DNA of 40,324 bases from Desulfuromonas sp964536375 (GCA_964536375.1 CAZHXF010000026.1:1-40324); one strand, 5' to 3'; shown: positions 15,803-24,900, numbered from the stretch's first letter. The notes: a model not told the origin generated them from the letters alone. Translations and numbers: made by a program.

Positions 15803-16834
15803 ATGATTAAAGTCATCGTTGTTATTGTCATGTTTATCATGTTTTCTGGTTGTGCTTGGGCATCCGAGCAGGCCAGTATCTTTGTTTATCATCGTTTCGG
15901 TGATCAACGCTATCCATCTACCAATATTGATGTAGAAGTTTTTGCCAGCCAATTAGAGTATCTACGGCAAAATGACTACAATGTGTTGTATGTAAGTGAC
16001 ATAGTGCGCCGCTTAAAAGATGGTATTGAGCTGCCCCCTCGTTGTGTTGCATTGACTGTTGACGATGGCTATATATCATTTTTATCTGGTGGCATGCCGC
16101 TGTTGCGACAATATAACTATCCAGTCACTTTGTTTGTCAGTAGTGACACTGTTGGTAGCGGTAGTTATCTGAATTGGCAACAGTTGGGTCAGTTGCACAG
16201 TGAAGGGGTAGAACTAGGTAACCATTCAGAGATGCATCCATATTTTGTCAGTGCAGAAGTTAAAGATCAAGCAGGATGGCGTGCTAAGGCGCAAGCAGAT
16301 ATTCAAAGCGCTCAACAGGCATTCATGAGCCATTTAGGAGTTGTCCCAAACTTATTTGCCTATCCGTATGGTGAATATTCACCGGCCATGGAAGAGTTAT
16401 TGCGGGAGTTAGGTTTTCTGGCTGCTTTTGCCCAGCAATCTGGTGTAGTTGATCCTGAAGCATGTCAAAACTCTTGTTATCGTTTGCCACGTTTTCCTAT
16501 GGGTGGACTATTTGCTACTTTGGTAGGTTTTAAGAGCAAAGCAACAATGCGCCCACTGCCAATTAAAATATTATCGCCTTTAAGCCCGGTGCTAAGCGCA
16601 CAAGACCCGCCAGGGATGGTTTTTACTATTGACAGTACCGATATAACCTTAAGTACTTTGCGCTGTTACGTGCAGGGGCAACAAGAAGCTGAAGTGGAGG
16701 TGTTAGGCGGTGGTAAATATCGTATTTGTGCCGCAGCGCCACTATCAGGGCGGCGTAATAAATATACCTTAACGGCACAGAGTAAGGATGGGAAGACGTG
16801 GTATTGGTTTAGCCAGTTATGGATTCATCCATAG
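15803..16834 (+). CDS. Secreted polysaccharide deacetylase (NodB domain)
   Basis: 343 residues from ATG 15803; an in-frame ATG at 15782 inside the RSH gene is an alternative. The N-terminus is a signal sequence (VIVVIVMFIMFSGCAWA). FSGC could serve as a weak lipobox with Cys17; otherwise cleavage after AWA is likely. The NodB domain shows IFVYHRFGD, the TVDDGY motif with Asp87-Asp88 and the zinc pair in NHSEMH (His141, His145). Then FAYPYGEYSP and RLPRF follow. The C-terminal ~85 residues form a separate beta-rich part (FTIDSTDITLSTLRCYV). The family removes N-acetyl groups from polysaccharides or peptidoglycan at the envelope. A convergent glucosaminidase gene lies 36 bp downstream. Confidence 0.88.
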   Translation: MIKVIVVIVMFIMFSGCAWASEQASIFVYHRFGDQRYPSTNIDVEVFASQLEYLRQNDYNVLYVSDIVRRLKDGIELPPRCVALTVDDGYISFLSGGMPLLRQYNYPVTLFVSSDTVGSGSYLNWQQLGQLHSEGVELGNHSEMHPYFVSAEVKDQAGWRAKAQADIQSAQQAFMSHLGVVPNLFAYPYGEYSPAMEELLRELGFLAAFAQQSGVVDPEACQNSCYRLPRFPMGGLFATLVGFKSKATMRPLPIKILSPLSPVLSAQDPPGMVFTIDSTDITLSTLRCYVQGQQEAEVEVLGGGKYRICAAAPLSGRRNKYTLTAQSKDGKTWYWFSQLWIHP

Positions 16835-16869
16835 CTAGAACAGTTGGAATGGTTATTAGCCAGAAGATT

Positions 16870-17868
16870 TTAGATAAGTTGTTTTGCTTTTACACGCGAG
16901 CATAACTCGGTTAGATGTAAGATAGAGTCGGCAGTATTTTTACTAAGCTGTTCTTTGGCAAGTTCAGCTTGACTGCTGCGTAGTTCCAGTACTGATAGCT
17001 TGGCCAGACGGTTGTGGCGTATCATGGATTGAATCTCTGCGACATAAGCGCCACGTCTTGTAGAATAGTTAACTAGCCCCTCTGCCAGTTTTTGCGCGTC
17101 GATTGGTATTCCTGCTACACTCAGCTGTTGGCGAATTTCACGCAATTTCTGATAGGCTCTGTGGTGATTGATATTATTAAAATAAGAGCTTAGTGAACCA
17201 CTTAAATTAGCGAATTTTTTGACCTCATATTTTTGCCCAGCGCTTCGATTGAGTGGAACCAGTCCTGTACCTACCTTAAAGGTCCATTCTCCGAAAATAT
17301 TATTGGCCATTCGCGCGAAGCGCGAGGTGCCATAGGCTGACTCATTAGCGGCTTGGGCGATTACCAGCGCTACCGGGATTATGTTTACCCGGTTTAACAG
17401 TTTGTTACGAACGCTGTTTGCTTTAAGTGGCGACACGGTACAGCGGTACTGTTTGCCTAATTGTTGCAACCACGTTTGTTGCTGTGATGTTATTGAGCCA
17501 GCATTATCATATTGTTGAAATAGCTGTTTCAGTGTAAATCGTTGCTGTATAATTGTGTTGTTTTGTGCCAGAACCATGGGTAACAGACTCATGTAAAACA
17601 GATGCTTTTTTTCCCTTATATCTGCAATGTTGGCAAGATCGGTAGGGAAACTGTGGAGCTCAATATCGGGAACTCCTTGGTGAAGATTGTCCCAATGATA
17701 ATTCATTGTGGTGAATAAAGCTTGGATGTCTGTGTAACTGGTAGGCTTTATTGCGTTGTTAGTTGTTACTGCATGGGCGCTATTTGGGATGATTATAGCT
17801 GTTGAGCTGAGAAGTAACAAATTGATTGACCAGAAAACAAAGCTGTGTCGGATTAAAGCTATAAACAT
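16870..17868 (-). CDS. Bax-like glucosaminidase (exported)
   Basis: 332 residues on the minus strand, start ATG at 17868. A signal peptide covers about residues 1-33 (INLLLLSSTAIIIPNSAHA). The C-terminal half is a glucosaminidase (lysozyme-like) domain. Its catalytic-region motif is AQAANESAYGTSRFA at 171-185 with the likely catalytic Glu176, followed by NNIFGEWTF, the SYFNNINHHRAY segment and LVNYSTRRGAYV. This is the arrangement of E. coli Bax and its relatives, which are predicted peptidoglycan hydrolases of the periplasm. It converges with the deacetylase gene, and both act on cell-wall glycans, but transcription is separate. The gene is divergent from pheA. Confidence 0.85.
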   Translation of the reverse strand: MFIALIRHSFVFWSINLLLLSSTAIIIPNSAHAVTTNNAIKPTSYTDIQALFTTMNYHWDNLHQGVPDIELHSFPTDLANIADIREKKHLFYMSLLPMVLAQNNTIIQQRFTLKQLFQQYDNAGSITSQQQTWLQQLGKQYRCTVSPLKANSVRNKLLNRVNIIPVALVIAQAANESAYGTSRFARMANNIFGEWTFKVGTGLVPLNRSAGQKYEVKKFANLSGSLSSYFNNINHHRAYQKLREIRQQLSVAGIPIDAQKLAEGLVNYSTRRGAYVAEIQSMIRHNRLAKLSVLELRSSQAELAKEQLSKNTADSILHLTELCSRVKAKQLI

Positions 17869-18190
17869 TTATAAATACTCGGTTGTGTTGGTTAGAAATT
17901 ATTAGTCATTTTTTGGAACCGCGGCACACTAACATAGCAAGGTGTTTATTGCAACATGATGGCAATTATGCATAGAAATTGCAGTTATTCAATCTTAATG
18001 GCAGTTAAATTTTAATCGGAATAAAATTTCACCTAGTGGGATCAAACTTAGTTAAAAATGGAATATTATTTTGTAGTTACGTTGCATTTGTGTTGACGAT
18101 ACTGTAAGTTCACCAGTGAATTTTTTTCATGGTGGAATAGAGTATAGTAAGTGCAGTGTTAGGAAACAGTACTCAATAATGGAGCCTAAT
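17869..18190. other. Divergent intergenic region between bax-like gene and pheA
   Basis: 322 AT-rich bases with no gene I can support. The region must hold the bax-like promoter and the promoter of the aromatic operon. Possible -35 elements for pheA are TTGCAT (18082) and TTGACG (18093), but neither has a convincing -10. A hairpin lies at 18111-18134, listed separately. Confidence 0.6.
18111..18134 (+). promoter_or_regulatory. Leader hairpin upstream of pheA
   Basis: The inverted repeat CACCA-g-TGAA / TTCA-TGGTG has a TTTTT loop and one bulged G, ending 56 bases before the pheA start. There is no U-run after it, so it is not a simple terminator. It may be an operator dyad or a leader structure; no leader peptide with Phe or Tyr codon runs was found. 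Confidence 0.35.
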
Positions 18191-19261
18191 ATGTCAGATC
18201 CATTGCAACCATTACGCGTTAAAATTGATGCTATCGATGACCACATTATGCAGCTCCTCAATGAGAGGGCGCAGATAGTTATTGAAGTTGGCAAGGCGAA
18301 GGCTAATAACAGTAAATCGTTTTATGTTCCGAGCCGTGAGCAGGCAATTTATGAGCGCTTGATCAACAATAGCCCTGGTCCTTTTCCGGCTGATGCTATC
18401 CAGCGTGTTTTTCGTGAAATCATATCCGCTTCGCTATCTTTAGAGCAGACGATGAAGGTTGCATTTCTCGGTCCCCAAGCAACATTCACTCATGTGGCAG
18501 CAATGCAACAATTCGGCTTGTCCGCTCAGTTGGTGGCGCAAAAAAGTATTCCTGCAGTTTTTGATGAAGTGGCACGTGGGCGCGCTCATTACGGTGTGGT
18601 GCCGGTAGAGAACTCCAACGAAGGGGTGGTAACTCATACTCTGGATATGTTTATGGAGTCAGATTTAAAAATAAATGCTGAAATTTTGCAGGAAATCTCC
18701 CATGATTTGTTGTCACTAGCGTCATCGGTGACAGGGATTAAACGGGTCTATTCCCACCCTCAAGCTCTGGCGCAATGCCGCAAATGGCTAGAGGAAAATT
18801 TGCCGGATATCCCATTGATTGATGTTGCCAGTACTGCTGCAGCTGCGCAATTGGCTGCCGATGACAGTTCAGCCGCCGCAATTGCCAGCGCCATGGCTGG
18901 TGCTCAATATGGTTTGCGTCAACTGAAGGCTAATATCGCCGATAACCCATGTAACTTTACTAGGTTTTTGGTTATCAGTAAGCAATTGCTTGAACCGAGC
19001 AAGCTGGATAAAACCAGTTTGATGTTCTGTATCAAGGATGAACCGGGTATCCTGCTGCGCATGCTCGAGCCTTTTGGTAAGCGCGGTATTAACCTGTCAA
19101 AAATTGAGAGCCGGCCGTTGAAGAAGCGCGCTTGGGAGTATATATTTTTCCTTGATGTCGAAGGACATATTGACAATGAAAATGTCCATGATGCTGTTGA
19201 AGATCTGGCGCAATATTGCCAGTTTGTCAAGGTTCTGGGATCATATCCAAAGAAGGCGTAA
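18191..19261 (+). CDS. pheA: Bifunctional chorismate mutase/prephenate dehydratase (P-protein)
   Basis: 356 residues from ATG 18191, which has GGAG at 18181-18184. Residues ~1-85 are an AroQ chorismate mutase (LRVKIDAIDDHIMQLLNERA, Lys36, PSREQAIYERL). Residues ~89-265 are prephenate dehydratase, with FLGPQATFTHVA, GVVPVENSNEGVV and the catalytic-site NFTRF at 255-259. Residues ~274-356 are an ACT domain with EPGIL and ESRP (306-309), the phenylalanine-binding motif, so feedback inhibition by Phe is expected. It makes phenylpyruvate from chorismate. It leads the run pheA-tyrA-aroA-cmk-ispH-rpsA, an order seen in Desulfuromonadales. Confidence 0.95.
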   Translation: MSDPLQPLRVKIDAIDDHIMQLLNERAQIVIEVGKAKANNSKSFYVPSREQAIYERLINNSPGPFPADAIQRVFREIISASLSLEQTMKVAFLGPQATFTHVAAMQQFGLSAQLVAQKSIPAVFDEVARGRAHYGVVPVENSNEGVVTHTLDMFMESDLKINAEILQEISHDLLSLASSVTGIKRVYSHPQALAQCRKWLEENLPDIPLIDVASTAAAAQLAADDSSAAAIASAMAGAQYGLRQLKANIADNPCNFTRFLVISKQLLEPSKLDKTSLMFCIKDEPGILLRMLEPFGKRGINLSKIESRPLKKRAWEYIFFLDVEGHIDNENVHDAVEDLAQYCQFVKVLGSYPKKA

Positions 19262-19272
19262 TACTGACTGTT

Positions 19273-20163
19273 ATGGGTACTCGTTTAGTTGATAAAATAG
19301 CTATTGTTGGTGTTGGACTAATTGGCGGTTCTTTGGCCTTGGCTCTTAAACAAGCGCAAATGGTGCAAAGTGTTATTGGCTGGGATACCGATCTCGACAA
19401 TTTGAATTTGGCCGTGCAGCTGGGAGTGATCGATATTGCAGCTGTAAGCATAGAACAGGCGGTTGTTGATGCCGATGTGGTAATGCTGGCGGTGCCGGTG
19501 GGCAGTATGCTGGCCGTTGCCCAACAGGTTATTAGCCACATGAAACCCGGGGCAGTGCTGTCTGATACCGGCAGTGTGAAGCAGACGGTTGTTGCCCAAG
19601 TAGAGCCTTTGGCTCAGGCATGCTCAGTCAGCTTTGTAGCTGGACATCCTATTTCGGGGACAGAACGTAGTGGTGCAGGTTCGGCTTTTGCCGAACTTTA
19701 TCACCATAAACGCTGTATTTTAACTCCTACTGCCAATACTGATATCCAGGCGTTAGAGTTGATGGGGAAATTATGGCAGGCTGCTGGCAGCGAAGTGGTG
19801 CACATGGATGTGATGAAACACGACCGTATTTTGGCAGCCATCAGTCACTTGCCGCATATGATTGCCTATTCTCTAGTGAATTCTGTTAGCTGTTATGATC
19901 GTTACCCGGAAAATATCCTCGATTATTCGGCGGGCGGCTTTCGTGATTTTACCCGTATTGCTTCATCCGACCCAGTAATGTGGCGTGATATTGCACTGAA
20001 TAATCGTGAGTCTTTATTGGAAATGATTAGTCAATTCGAACAGTTCTTAGCTGAATTAAAGCAGGATATTGAAAGTGCTGATGGTGCGCGACTCTACGAA
20101 TTTTTTCATCGCTCCAAGATCAGCCGTGACGCCATTTTAGCCAAAGTGGTAAAGGATAATTAA
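19273..20163 (+). CDS. tyrA: Prephenate (or arogenate) dehydrogenase TyrA
   Basis: 296 residues from ATG 19273. The Rossmann NAD(P) loop GVGLIGGSLA opens the protein. GHPISGTERSGAGSA (substrate-binding region) and SHLPHMIAYSLVN (catalytic-histidine region) follow, and GFRDFTRIASSDPVMW is the usual C-terminal signature. There is no fused chorismate mutase and no ACT domain, so tyrosine control, if any, is not through ACT. It converts prephenate to 4-hydroxyphenylpyruvate, or arogenate to tyrosine. No good ribosome site precedes the ATG. The stop TAA touches the aroA ATG directly, implying tight coupling. Confidence 0.93.
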   Translation: MGTRLVDKIAIVGVGLIGGSLALALKQAQMVQSVIGWDTDLDNLNLAVQLGVIDIAAVSIEQAVVDADVVMLAVPVGSMLAVAQQVISHMKPGAVLSDTGSVKQTVVAQVEPLAQACSVSFVAGHPISGTERSGAGSAFAELYHHKRCILTPTANTDIQALELMGKLWQAAGSEVVHMDVMKHDRILAAISHLPHMIAYSLVNSVSCYDRYPENILDYSAGGFRDFTRIASSDPVMWRDIALNNRESLLEMISQFEQFLAELKQDIESADGARLYEFFHRSKISRDAILAKVVKDN

Positions 20164-21459
20164 ATGAAGCTACAGTCCAGGAAGATTGCCCCAGCCCAGG
20201 GCTTGCGCGGTGAGATAATTGTGCCGGGCGATAAGTCGATTTCGCATCGCTCGATTATGTTTGGTGCTTTGGCCGACGGCAACACCCGCGTGAAAGGTTT
20301 TTTGCAAGGGGAGGACAATTTTTCCACCCTGAATGCATTTAGTGCCATGGGTGTAAAGATAGACCAGCATGCCGATGGTGATCTGACTGTGCATGGCTGT
20401 GGCCTCAATGGATTGTGCGAACCTGAAGATGTGTTGGATTGCGGTAACTCCGGAACAACTATCCGTTTGATGTCGGGTCTGTTGGCCGGACAGTCGTTTT
20501 TTTCGGTGCTGACCGGAGATAAATATCTGCGCAAGCGCCCGATGGGCAGGGTGCTGACACCACTGATCCAGATGGGGGCCCAGATGCAGGGGCGCGATGG
20601 CGGGAAATATGCGCCATTGGCTATTAGCGGTAAACCACTGCAAGCTATCGAATATACGTCACCTGTTGCCAGTGCTCAGGTTAAATCAGCGATTCTGTTG
20701 GCAGGGTTGTATGCTGATGGCACCACGACGGTGTATGAACCGCACCTCTCCCGCGATCATTCTGAACGTATGTTGCGCCATTTTGGTGTTGAGGTGAATT
20801 CTTTCGCTGGTGGGGTGTCTATCGTTGGAGGACAAAGATTAACTGCCCGAGATTTGGTAGTGCCGGGTGATATCTCTTCTGCTGCCTTTTTTATGGTTGC
20901 GGCCCTGATTGTTCCTAATTCTGAATTGCTGATCTGCAATGTTGGTATTAATCCCAGCCGAGCCGGGATTATAGATATTCTGCAACAGATGAATGGTTCA
21001 ATCGAGTTGCTCAACCAGAGGGAGATGGGTGGTGAGCCTGTTGCCGACATTCTGGTAAAGAGTAGTGATTTAACGGGGATTGAAATTGGTGGCGCGTTAG
21101 TGCCGCGTGCTATTGATGAATTACCCGTAGTCAGTATTGCCGCGGCATGTGCTACTGGGGTAACTGTTATTCGTGATGCGCGTGAGCTGCGGGTCAAAGA
21201 GACTGATCGTATTGCCGCCATAGCTGATGTTTTACAGGTGCTGGGTGTAGATGTTGTTACTGCCGATGATGGTATGACCATTACAGGATGTGCGCAGCTT
21301 GGTGGTGGCAATGTGCAGTCGTGCGGTGATCATCGCATCGCCATGAGCGCCGCTGTGGCCGCTCTGAGAGCTAGCACTGGTGTGTCGATTGACGATACCC
21401 AATGTACCGCAATTTCCTTTCCTAACTTTTGGGATTTACTGGAACAGATACGGGACTGA
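20164..21459 (+). CDS. aroA: 3-phosphoshikimate 1-carboxyvinyltransferase (EPSP synthase)
   Basis: 431 residues, normal length. It transfers enolpyruvyl from PEP to shikimate-3-phosphate on the way to chorismate. Visible motifs are GDKSISHRSIMFGALA with Lys24, LDCGNSGTTIRLMSGLLAG, RPMGRVLTPL, DHSERML, the catalytic DELPVVSIAAA, RVKETDRI and DHRIAMSAAVAAL. The AAGGA ribosome site lies inside the tyrA 3' end, and the ATG immediately follows the tyrA stop. The several long antisense frames across this gene are composition shadows. Confidence 0.97.
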   Translation: MKLQSRKIAPAQGLRGEIIVPGDKSISHRSIMFGALADGNTRVKGFLQGEDNFSTLNAFSAMGVKIDQHADGDLTVHGCGLNGLCEPEDVLDCGNSGTTIRLMSGLLAGQSFFSVLTGDKYLRKRPMGRVLTPLIQMGAQMQGRDGGKYAPLAISGKPLQAIEYTSPVASAQVKSAILLAGLYADGTTTVYEPHLSRDHSERMLRHFGVEVNSFAGGVSIVGGQRLTARDLVVPGDISSAAFFMVAALIVPNSELLICNVGINPSRAGIIDILQQMNGSIELLNQREMGGEPVADILVKSSDLTGIEIGGALVPRAIDELPVVSIAAACATGVTVIRDARELRVKETDRIAAIADVLQVLGVDVVTADDGMTITGCAQLGGGNVQSCGDHRIAMSAAVAALRASTGVSIDDTQCTAISFPNFWDLLEQIRD

Positions 21460-21467
21460 TATTTTTT

Positions 21468-22178
21468 ATGACAAACGATAATTTAACAGCAATAGATAAT
21501 CTGATCATAGCCATAGACGGACCTTCTGGGGCGGGGAAAAGTACCCTGAGTAAATTGCTAGCTAAGCGGTTATCCTATACAAATATCAATACTGGAGCCA
21601 TGTTCCGAACCGTTGCCTTGGCTATTGATCGTGCTGGTATTGAGTTGAGTGATGACGCGGCAATTGAGCAGTTATGCCAACAACTACATATCTATTTTAA
21701 AAAAGATGCGGAAGGCGAGACAGTCTGGCTAGGGAATGAAAATGTCTCGCAATTAATCCATGGCTCGAAGATCAGTATGCTGACTTCTAGGGTATCAGCT
21801 CTACCTGTGGTGCGTAAAGCCATGCTGGATTTACAACGTGAAATGGCTGCACATGGTGGTGTGGTGTTGGAAGGGCGCGATATTGGCAGTGTGGTTTTTC
21901 CCGATGCTCAGGTGAAATTTTTTCTCTGTGCCAGTGCCCCAGCTCGTGGTTTGCGCCGCCATGAAGAACTTATCCATCGTGGCGAATATTCAGATTTGGC
22001 TCAGACGGTTGCTGAAGTGCAGCAGCGCGATGAGGCGGACTATAATCGTGAACATGCACCGCTGAAGCAGGCTGCCGATGCTGTCGCAATAGATTCTACA
22101 TCTATGTCAATAGATCAGGTTCTGGAGCAGATGTTGCTGGTTGTTGCCCAGTCCCGACAGAAATATCAGCAGAGCTAA
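21468..22178 (+). CDS. cmk: Cytidylate kinase
   Basis: 236 residues from ATG 21468, eight bases after the aroA stop. The P-loop GPSGAGKST is near residue 18. Further motifs are NTGAMFRTVALA (CMP-binding), LEGRDIGSVVFPDA and the LID-region RRHEEL with DEADYNRE. It phosphorylates CMP and dCMP. Cmk following aroA and preceding ispH and rpsA is a widespread arrangement. The ribosome site is weak, so translational coupling to aroA is likely. Confidence 0.96.
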   Translation: MTNDNLTAIDNLIIAIDGPSGAGKSTLSKLLAKRLSYTNINTGAMFRTVALAIDRAGIELSDDAAIEQLCQQLHIYFKKDAEGETVWLGNENVSQLIHGSKISMLTSRVSALPVVRKAMLDLQREMAAHGGVVLEGRDIGSVVFPDAQVKFFLCASAPARGLRRHEELIHRGEYSDLAQTVAEVQQRDEADYNREHAPLKQAADAVAIDSTSMSIDQVLEQMLLVVAQSRQKYQQS

Positions 22179-22195
22179 TTTTGGGGGAGGCGTTA

Positions 22196-23035
22196 GTGGA
22201 GATCATTTTAGCAAAAAGTGCCGGTTTTTGTTTCGGGGTAAAGCGTGCGGTAAATATGGCTTTTCAAGCCGCTAATGCCAGTGACTCTATCTGTTCTATC
22301 GGTCCGCTGATTCATTCGCCACAGATGGTGGAAAAATTAGAAGCTGAGGGTGTTAAGGTGGTAAATTTTGTTACCAATTTGACTGATAAAACAGCGATAA
22401 TTCGTTCTCATGGTATTACTCGTGGTGAAGAGGCGCAACTGTCCCAGCAACAGTTGGAAATTGTCGATGCAACCTGTCCCTTTGTCAAGAAAGCTCAGCA
22501 CTATGTCTCGTTGCTGGGCGAGGAAGGTTATTCTGTAGTTATTGTTGGCGAACAGGAACATCCTGAGGTGCAGGGAATTGTGTCATATGCAGCTGGCGCT
22601 ACTACTTGGGTTGTCGCCAATATTGATCAGGCTCGCTTGATTCCAACCCAGCGTAAAATTGGTTTAGTAGCCCAAACTACCCAATCATTTGAAAACTTTA
22701 GCGATATTGCTGCAGTTCTACTCAATAAGTGTAAAGAACTGCGCGTGTTCAATACTATTTGTGATGCTACTGCTGTACGTCAGGAGGAAGCTCGATCGAT
22801 AGCAAGTAAAGTTGATCTTATGTTAGTAATCGGGGGGCGAAATAGTGCTAATACCACCCGTTTAGCCAGTATTTGCACAGAAATTCAACCAAAAACCTAC
22901 CATATTGAAACAGCCGAGGGGATAGATTCTCGCTGGATTGATCAAATAACTGCAATCGGGATAACTGCCGGTGCCTCAACTCCAGAGTGGATCATTGGCG
23001 AAGTAATGGAAAAACTGCGGGAAATTGCAAAATAA
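22196..23035 (+). CDS. ispH: 4-hydroxy-3-methylbut-2-enyl diphosphate reductase IspH
   Basis: 279 residues. GTG 22196 is chosen as the start because GGGGGAGG lies 6-14 bases before it, while the earlier in-frame TTG at 22181 precedes that site. The three [4Fe-4S] cysteines are Cys12 (GFCFGV), Cys94 (DATCPFV) and Cys189 (NTICDAT). The active-site residues Glu124 (EHPEVQG) and the TTQ at 161-163 are present. IspH makes IPP and DMAPP in the last step of the MEP pathway, supplying, among others, the DMAPP used by MiaA. It is followed by the rpsA leader. Confidence 0.96.
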   Translation: MEIILAKSAGFCFGVKRAVNMAFQAANASDSICSIGPLIHSPQMVEKLEAEGVKVVNFVTNLTDKTAIIRSHGITRGEEAQLSQQQLEIVDATCPFVKKAQHYVSLLGEEGYSVVIVGEQEHPEVQGIVSYAAGATTWVVANIDQARLIPTQRKIGLVAQTTQSFENFSDIAAVLLNKCKELRVFNTICDATAVRQEEARSIASKVDLMLVIGGRNSANTTRLASICTEIQPKTYHIETAEGIDSRWIDQITAIGITAGASTPEWIIGEVMEKLREIAK

Positions 23036-23050
23036 TTATTTGTTTTTTAC

Positions 23051-23126
23051 GGAGCTTATGATAATGTTCGGCTCCACAGCTTAGGCTGTAAACGTCTTGA
23101 GATAGTAGACGTAATCTTCTAGGGGG
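23051..23126 (+). promoter_or_regulatory. rpsA leader with three consecutive stem-loops before the ribosome site
   Basis: Three hairpins stand end to end: GGAGC (23051-23055)/GCTCC (23071-23075); ACAGC (23076-23080)/GCTGT (23085-23089) with a TTAG loop; and ACGTCT (23092-23097)/AGACGT (23107-23112). The AGGGGG ribosome site is at 23121-23126 and the ATG at 23138. E. coli rpsA mRNA also has three leader hairpins through which S1 represses its own translation. The resemblance here is architectural, seen by eye. Confidence 0.5.
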
Positions 23127-23137
23127 TACTTTGGTTA

Positions 23138-24880
23138 ATGTCTGAAAACAACGAAACAAGCAACACAGATGAGCTCGAATTTATGGATGATGAATTCGGA
23201 GCGGAGTTCGATGACGAGTTTGGTGATGAAAACTTTGAGGAAATGTTCGAGAACAGCTTACAGGGAAATTTAGCTGTTGGCGACGTAGTTGAGGGGACAG
23301 TTGTTCAGGTAAATCCTGATTCAGTTGTAGTCGACGTCGGCTATAAGTCTGAAGGTGTTATTCCTCTGTCTGAGTTTTCCGTTGATGGCAAGCAAGTGAC
23401 GCTTAATGTCGGCGATAAAATTGACGTGTTGTTTGAGCGTGCTGAGAACGAGAGCGGTCTCATCGGTCTTTCAAAAGAGAAAGCTGATCGTCAAAAAGTA
23501 TGGAACAGCTTGGAAGAAGATGCGGTTGTTGAAGGTCGTATCGTTTCGCGTATCAAAGGTGGTTTATCTGTCGATATCGGCGTGAATGCATTCTTGCCTG
23601 GTTCACAGGTTGATTTGCGTCCAGTACGTAATCTGGATAAACTGATTGGCGAGACATTTGCTTTCAAAATTATTAAATTAAATAAACGACGTGGAAATAT
23701 AGTTCTGTCACGGCGCGTGCTGCTTGAAAGTGAGCGCGAGAGCCAACGTACCGGAACATTAGAGACACTTGAAGAAAATCAGGTTGTTGAGGGTGTAGTT
23801 AAGAACCTGACCGATTATGGTGCGTTTATCGACCTCGGCGGTATTGATGGTCTGTTACATATTACCGATATGTCATGGGGTCGTGTATCACATCCATCTG
23901 ATATTCTCGCTGTTGGTGATAGTATCAAGATTAAAGTACTGAAATTTGACAAAGAAAAAGAGCGTGTCAGTTTAGGTCTGAAACAGATTACACCTGATCC
24001 ATGGCTGAGCGTGCAAGAGAAATACCCAGCTAATAGCCGCGTAACTGGAAAAGTTGTCAGCCTGACTGATTACGGCGCATTCATCGAATTGGAAGAAGGC
24101 GTTGAAGGTCTGATTCATGTTTCTGAAATGAGCTGGACTAAGCGGATCAAACATCCAAATAAAATTTTGTCCATTGGTGACGAAGTTGAAACCGTTGTTT
24201 TGGCAATGGACACTGATAATCGCCGTATCTCCTTGGGTCTGAAGCAGATTGAACCAAACCCTTGGGAAGTAATTGGAGAGAAATTCCCTGCAGGTACTAT
24301 TATTGAAGGTCAAGTTAAGAATATAACTGACTTTGGTATCTTTGTAGGAGTGGATGAAGGAATTGATGGACTGGTACATATTTCAGACCTGTCCTGGACC
24401 AAGCGCATCAAACACCCCTCTGAATTATACAAAAAAGGTGATCTCGTTAAGGCAGTTGTACTTAATATTGATCGTGATAATGAGCGTTTCTCTCTCGGGG
24501 TAAAACAACTGACTCAAGATCCTTGGCAGATTATTCCTGAGCAATATGCTCCAGGGACCATCATTCGTGGTAAAGTTACCTCGGTAACAGAATTTGGGAT
24601 CTTCCTCGAGGTTGAAGAGGGTGTTGAGGGATTGATTCATGTTTCTGAGATCAGCAAAGACAAAGTGGAAACACCTAAAGATTTTGCCAAAATCGGTGAC
24701 GAGCTTGAAGCAGTAGTGTTGCATGTAGATACCTCGGAACATAAAATTGCGTTGTCTATCAAGCACTTGTCTGAGCGTAAAGAGAAAGCTGAAGTTGATG
24801 CTTTTATCGGCGCACAGAAAAAGGCAACTTCTAGCCTCGGTGAGTTGCTACAAGGCGCGTTTAAAAGCTCAGAAGAATAG
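23138..24880 (+). CDS. rpsA: 30S ribosomal protein S1
   Basis: 580 residues. An acidic N-terminal tail (~45 residues) is followed by six S1/OB-fold repeats. They start near VGDVVEGTVVQVN, DAVVEGRIVSRIK, NQVVEGVVKNLTDYGAFIDL, NSRVTGKVVSLTDYGAFIEL, GTIIEGQVKNITDFGIFV and GTIIRGKVTSVTEFGIFL. The last four share the canonical DYGAF/DFGIF and GLIHVSEMSW motifs. S1 unfolds mRNA at the 30S platform. The repeats make sections of the gene similar to one another at DNA level (e.g. SWTKRIKHP occurs twice). The leader carries three hairpins and a strong terminator follows the stop by 20 bases. Confidence 0.97.
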   Translation: MSENNETSNTDELEFMDDEFGAEFDDEFGDENFEEMFENSLQGNLAVGDVVEGTVVQVNPDSVVVDVGYKSEGVIPLSEFSVDGKQVTLNVGDKIDVLFERAENESGLIGLSKEKADRQKVWNSLEEDAVVEGRIVSRIKGGLSVDIGVNAFLPGSQVDLRPVRNLDKLIGETFAFKIIKLNKRRGNIVLSRRVLLESERESQRTGTLETLEENQVVEGVVKNLTDYGAFIDLGGIDGLLHITDMSWGRVSHPSDILAVGDSIKIKVLKFDKEKERVSLGLKQITPDPWLSVQEKYPANSRVTGKVVSLTDYGAFIELEEGVEGLIHVSEMSWTKRIKHPNKILSIGDEVETVVLAMDTDNRRISLGLKQIEPNPWEVIGEKFPAGTIIEGQVKNITDFGIFVGVDEGIDGLVHISDLSWTKRIKHPSELYKKGDLVKAVVLNIDRDNERFSLGVKQLTQDPWQIIPEQYAPGTIIRGKVTSVTEFGIFLEVEEGVEGLIHVSEISKDKVETPKDFAKIGDELEAVVLHVDTSEHKIALSIKHLSERKEKAEVDAFIGAQKKATSSLGELLQGAFKSSEE

Positions 24881-24900
24881 TTAGTACTTTTTCAAATTGA

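Noticed and set aside
20170..21311. Long antisense open frames (157 and 184 codons) opposite aroA
   Set aside because: aroA is complete with all motifs on the plus strand; the antisense frames have low-complexity Ser/Thr/Ile-rich products and no ribosome sites.
23021..23050. Terminator between ispH and rpsA
   Set aside because: The AT-only dyad before the T-run is too weak and has almost no loop; the rpsA leader follows at once.
23972..24766. Antisense open frames opposite rpsA
   Set aside because: They repeat because S1 domains repeat; their products are similar to each other only as shadows of the repeated coding sequence.
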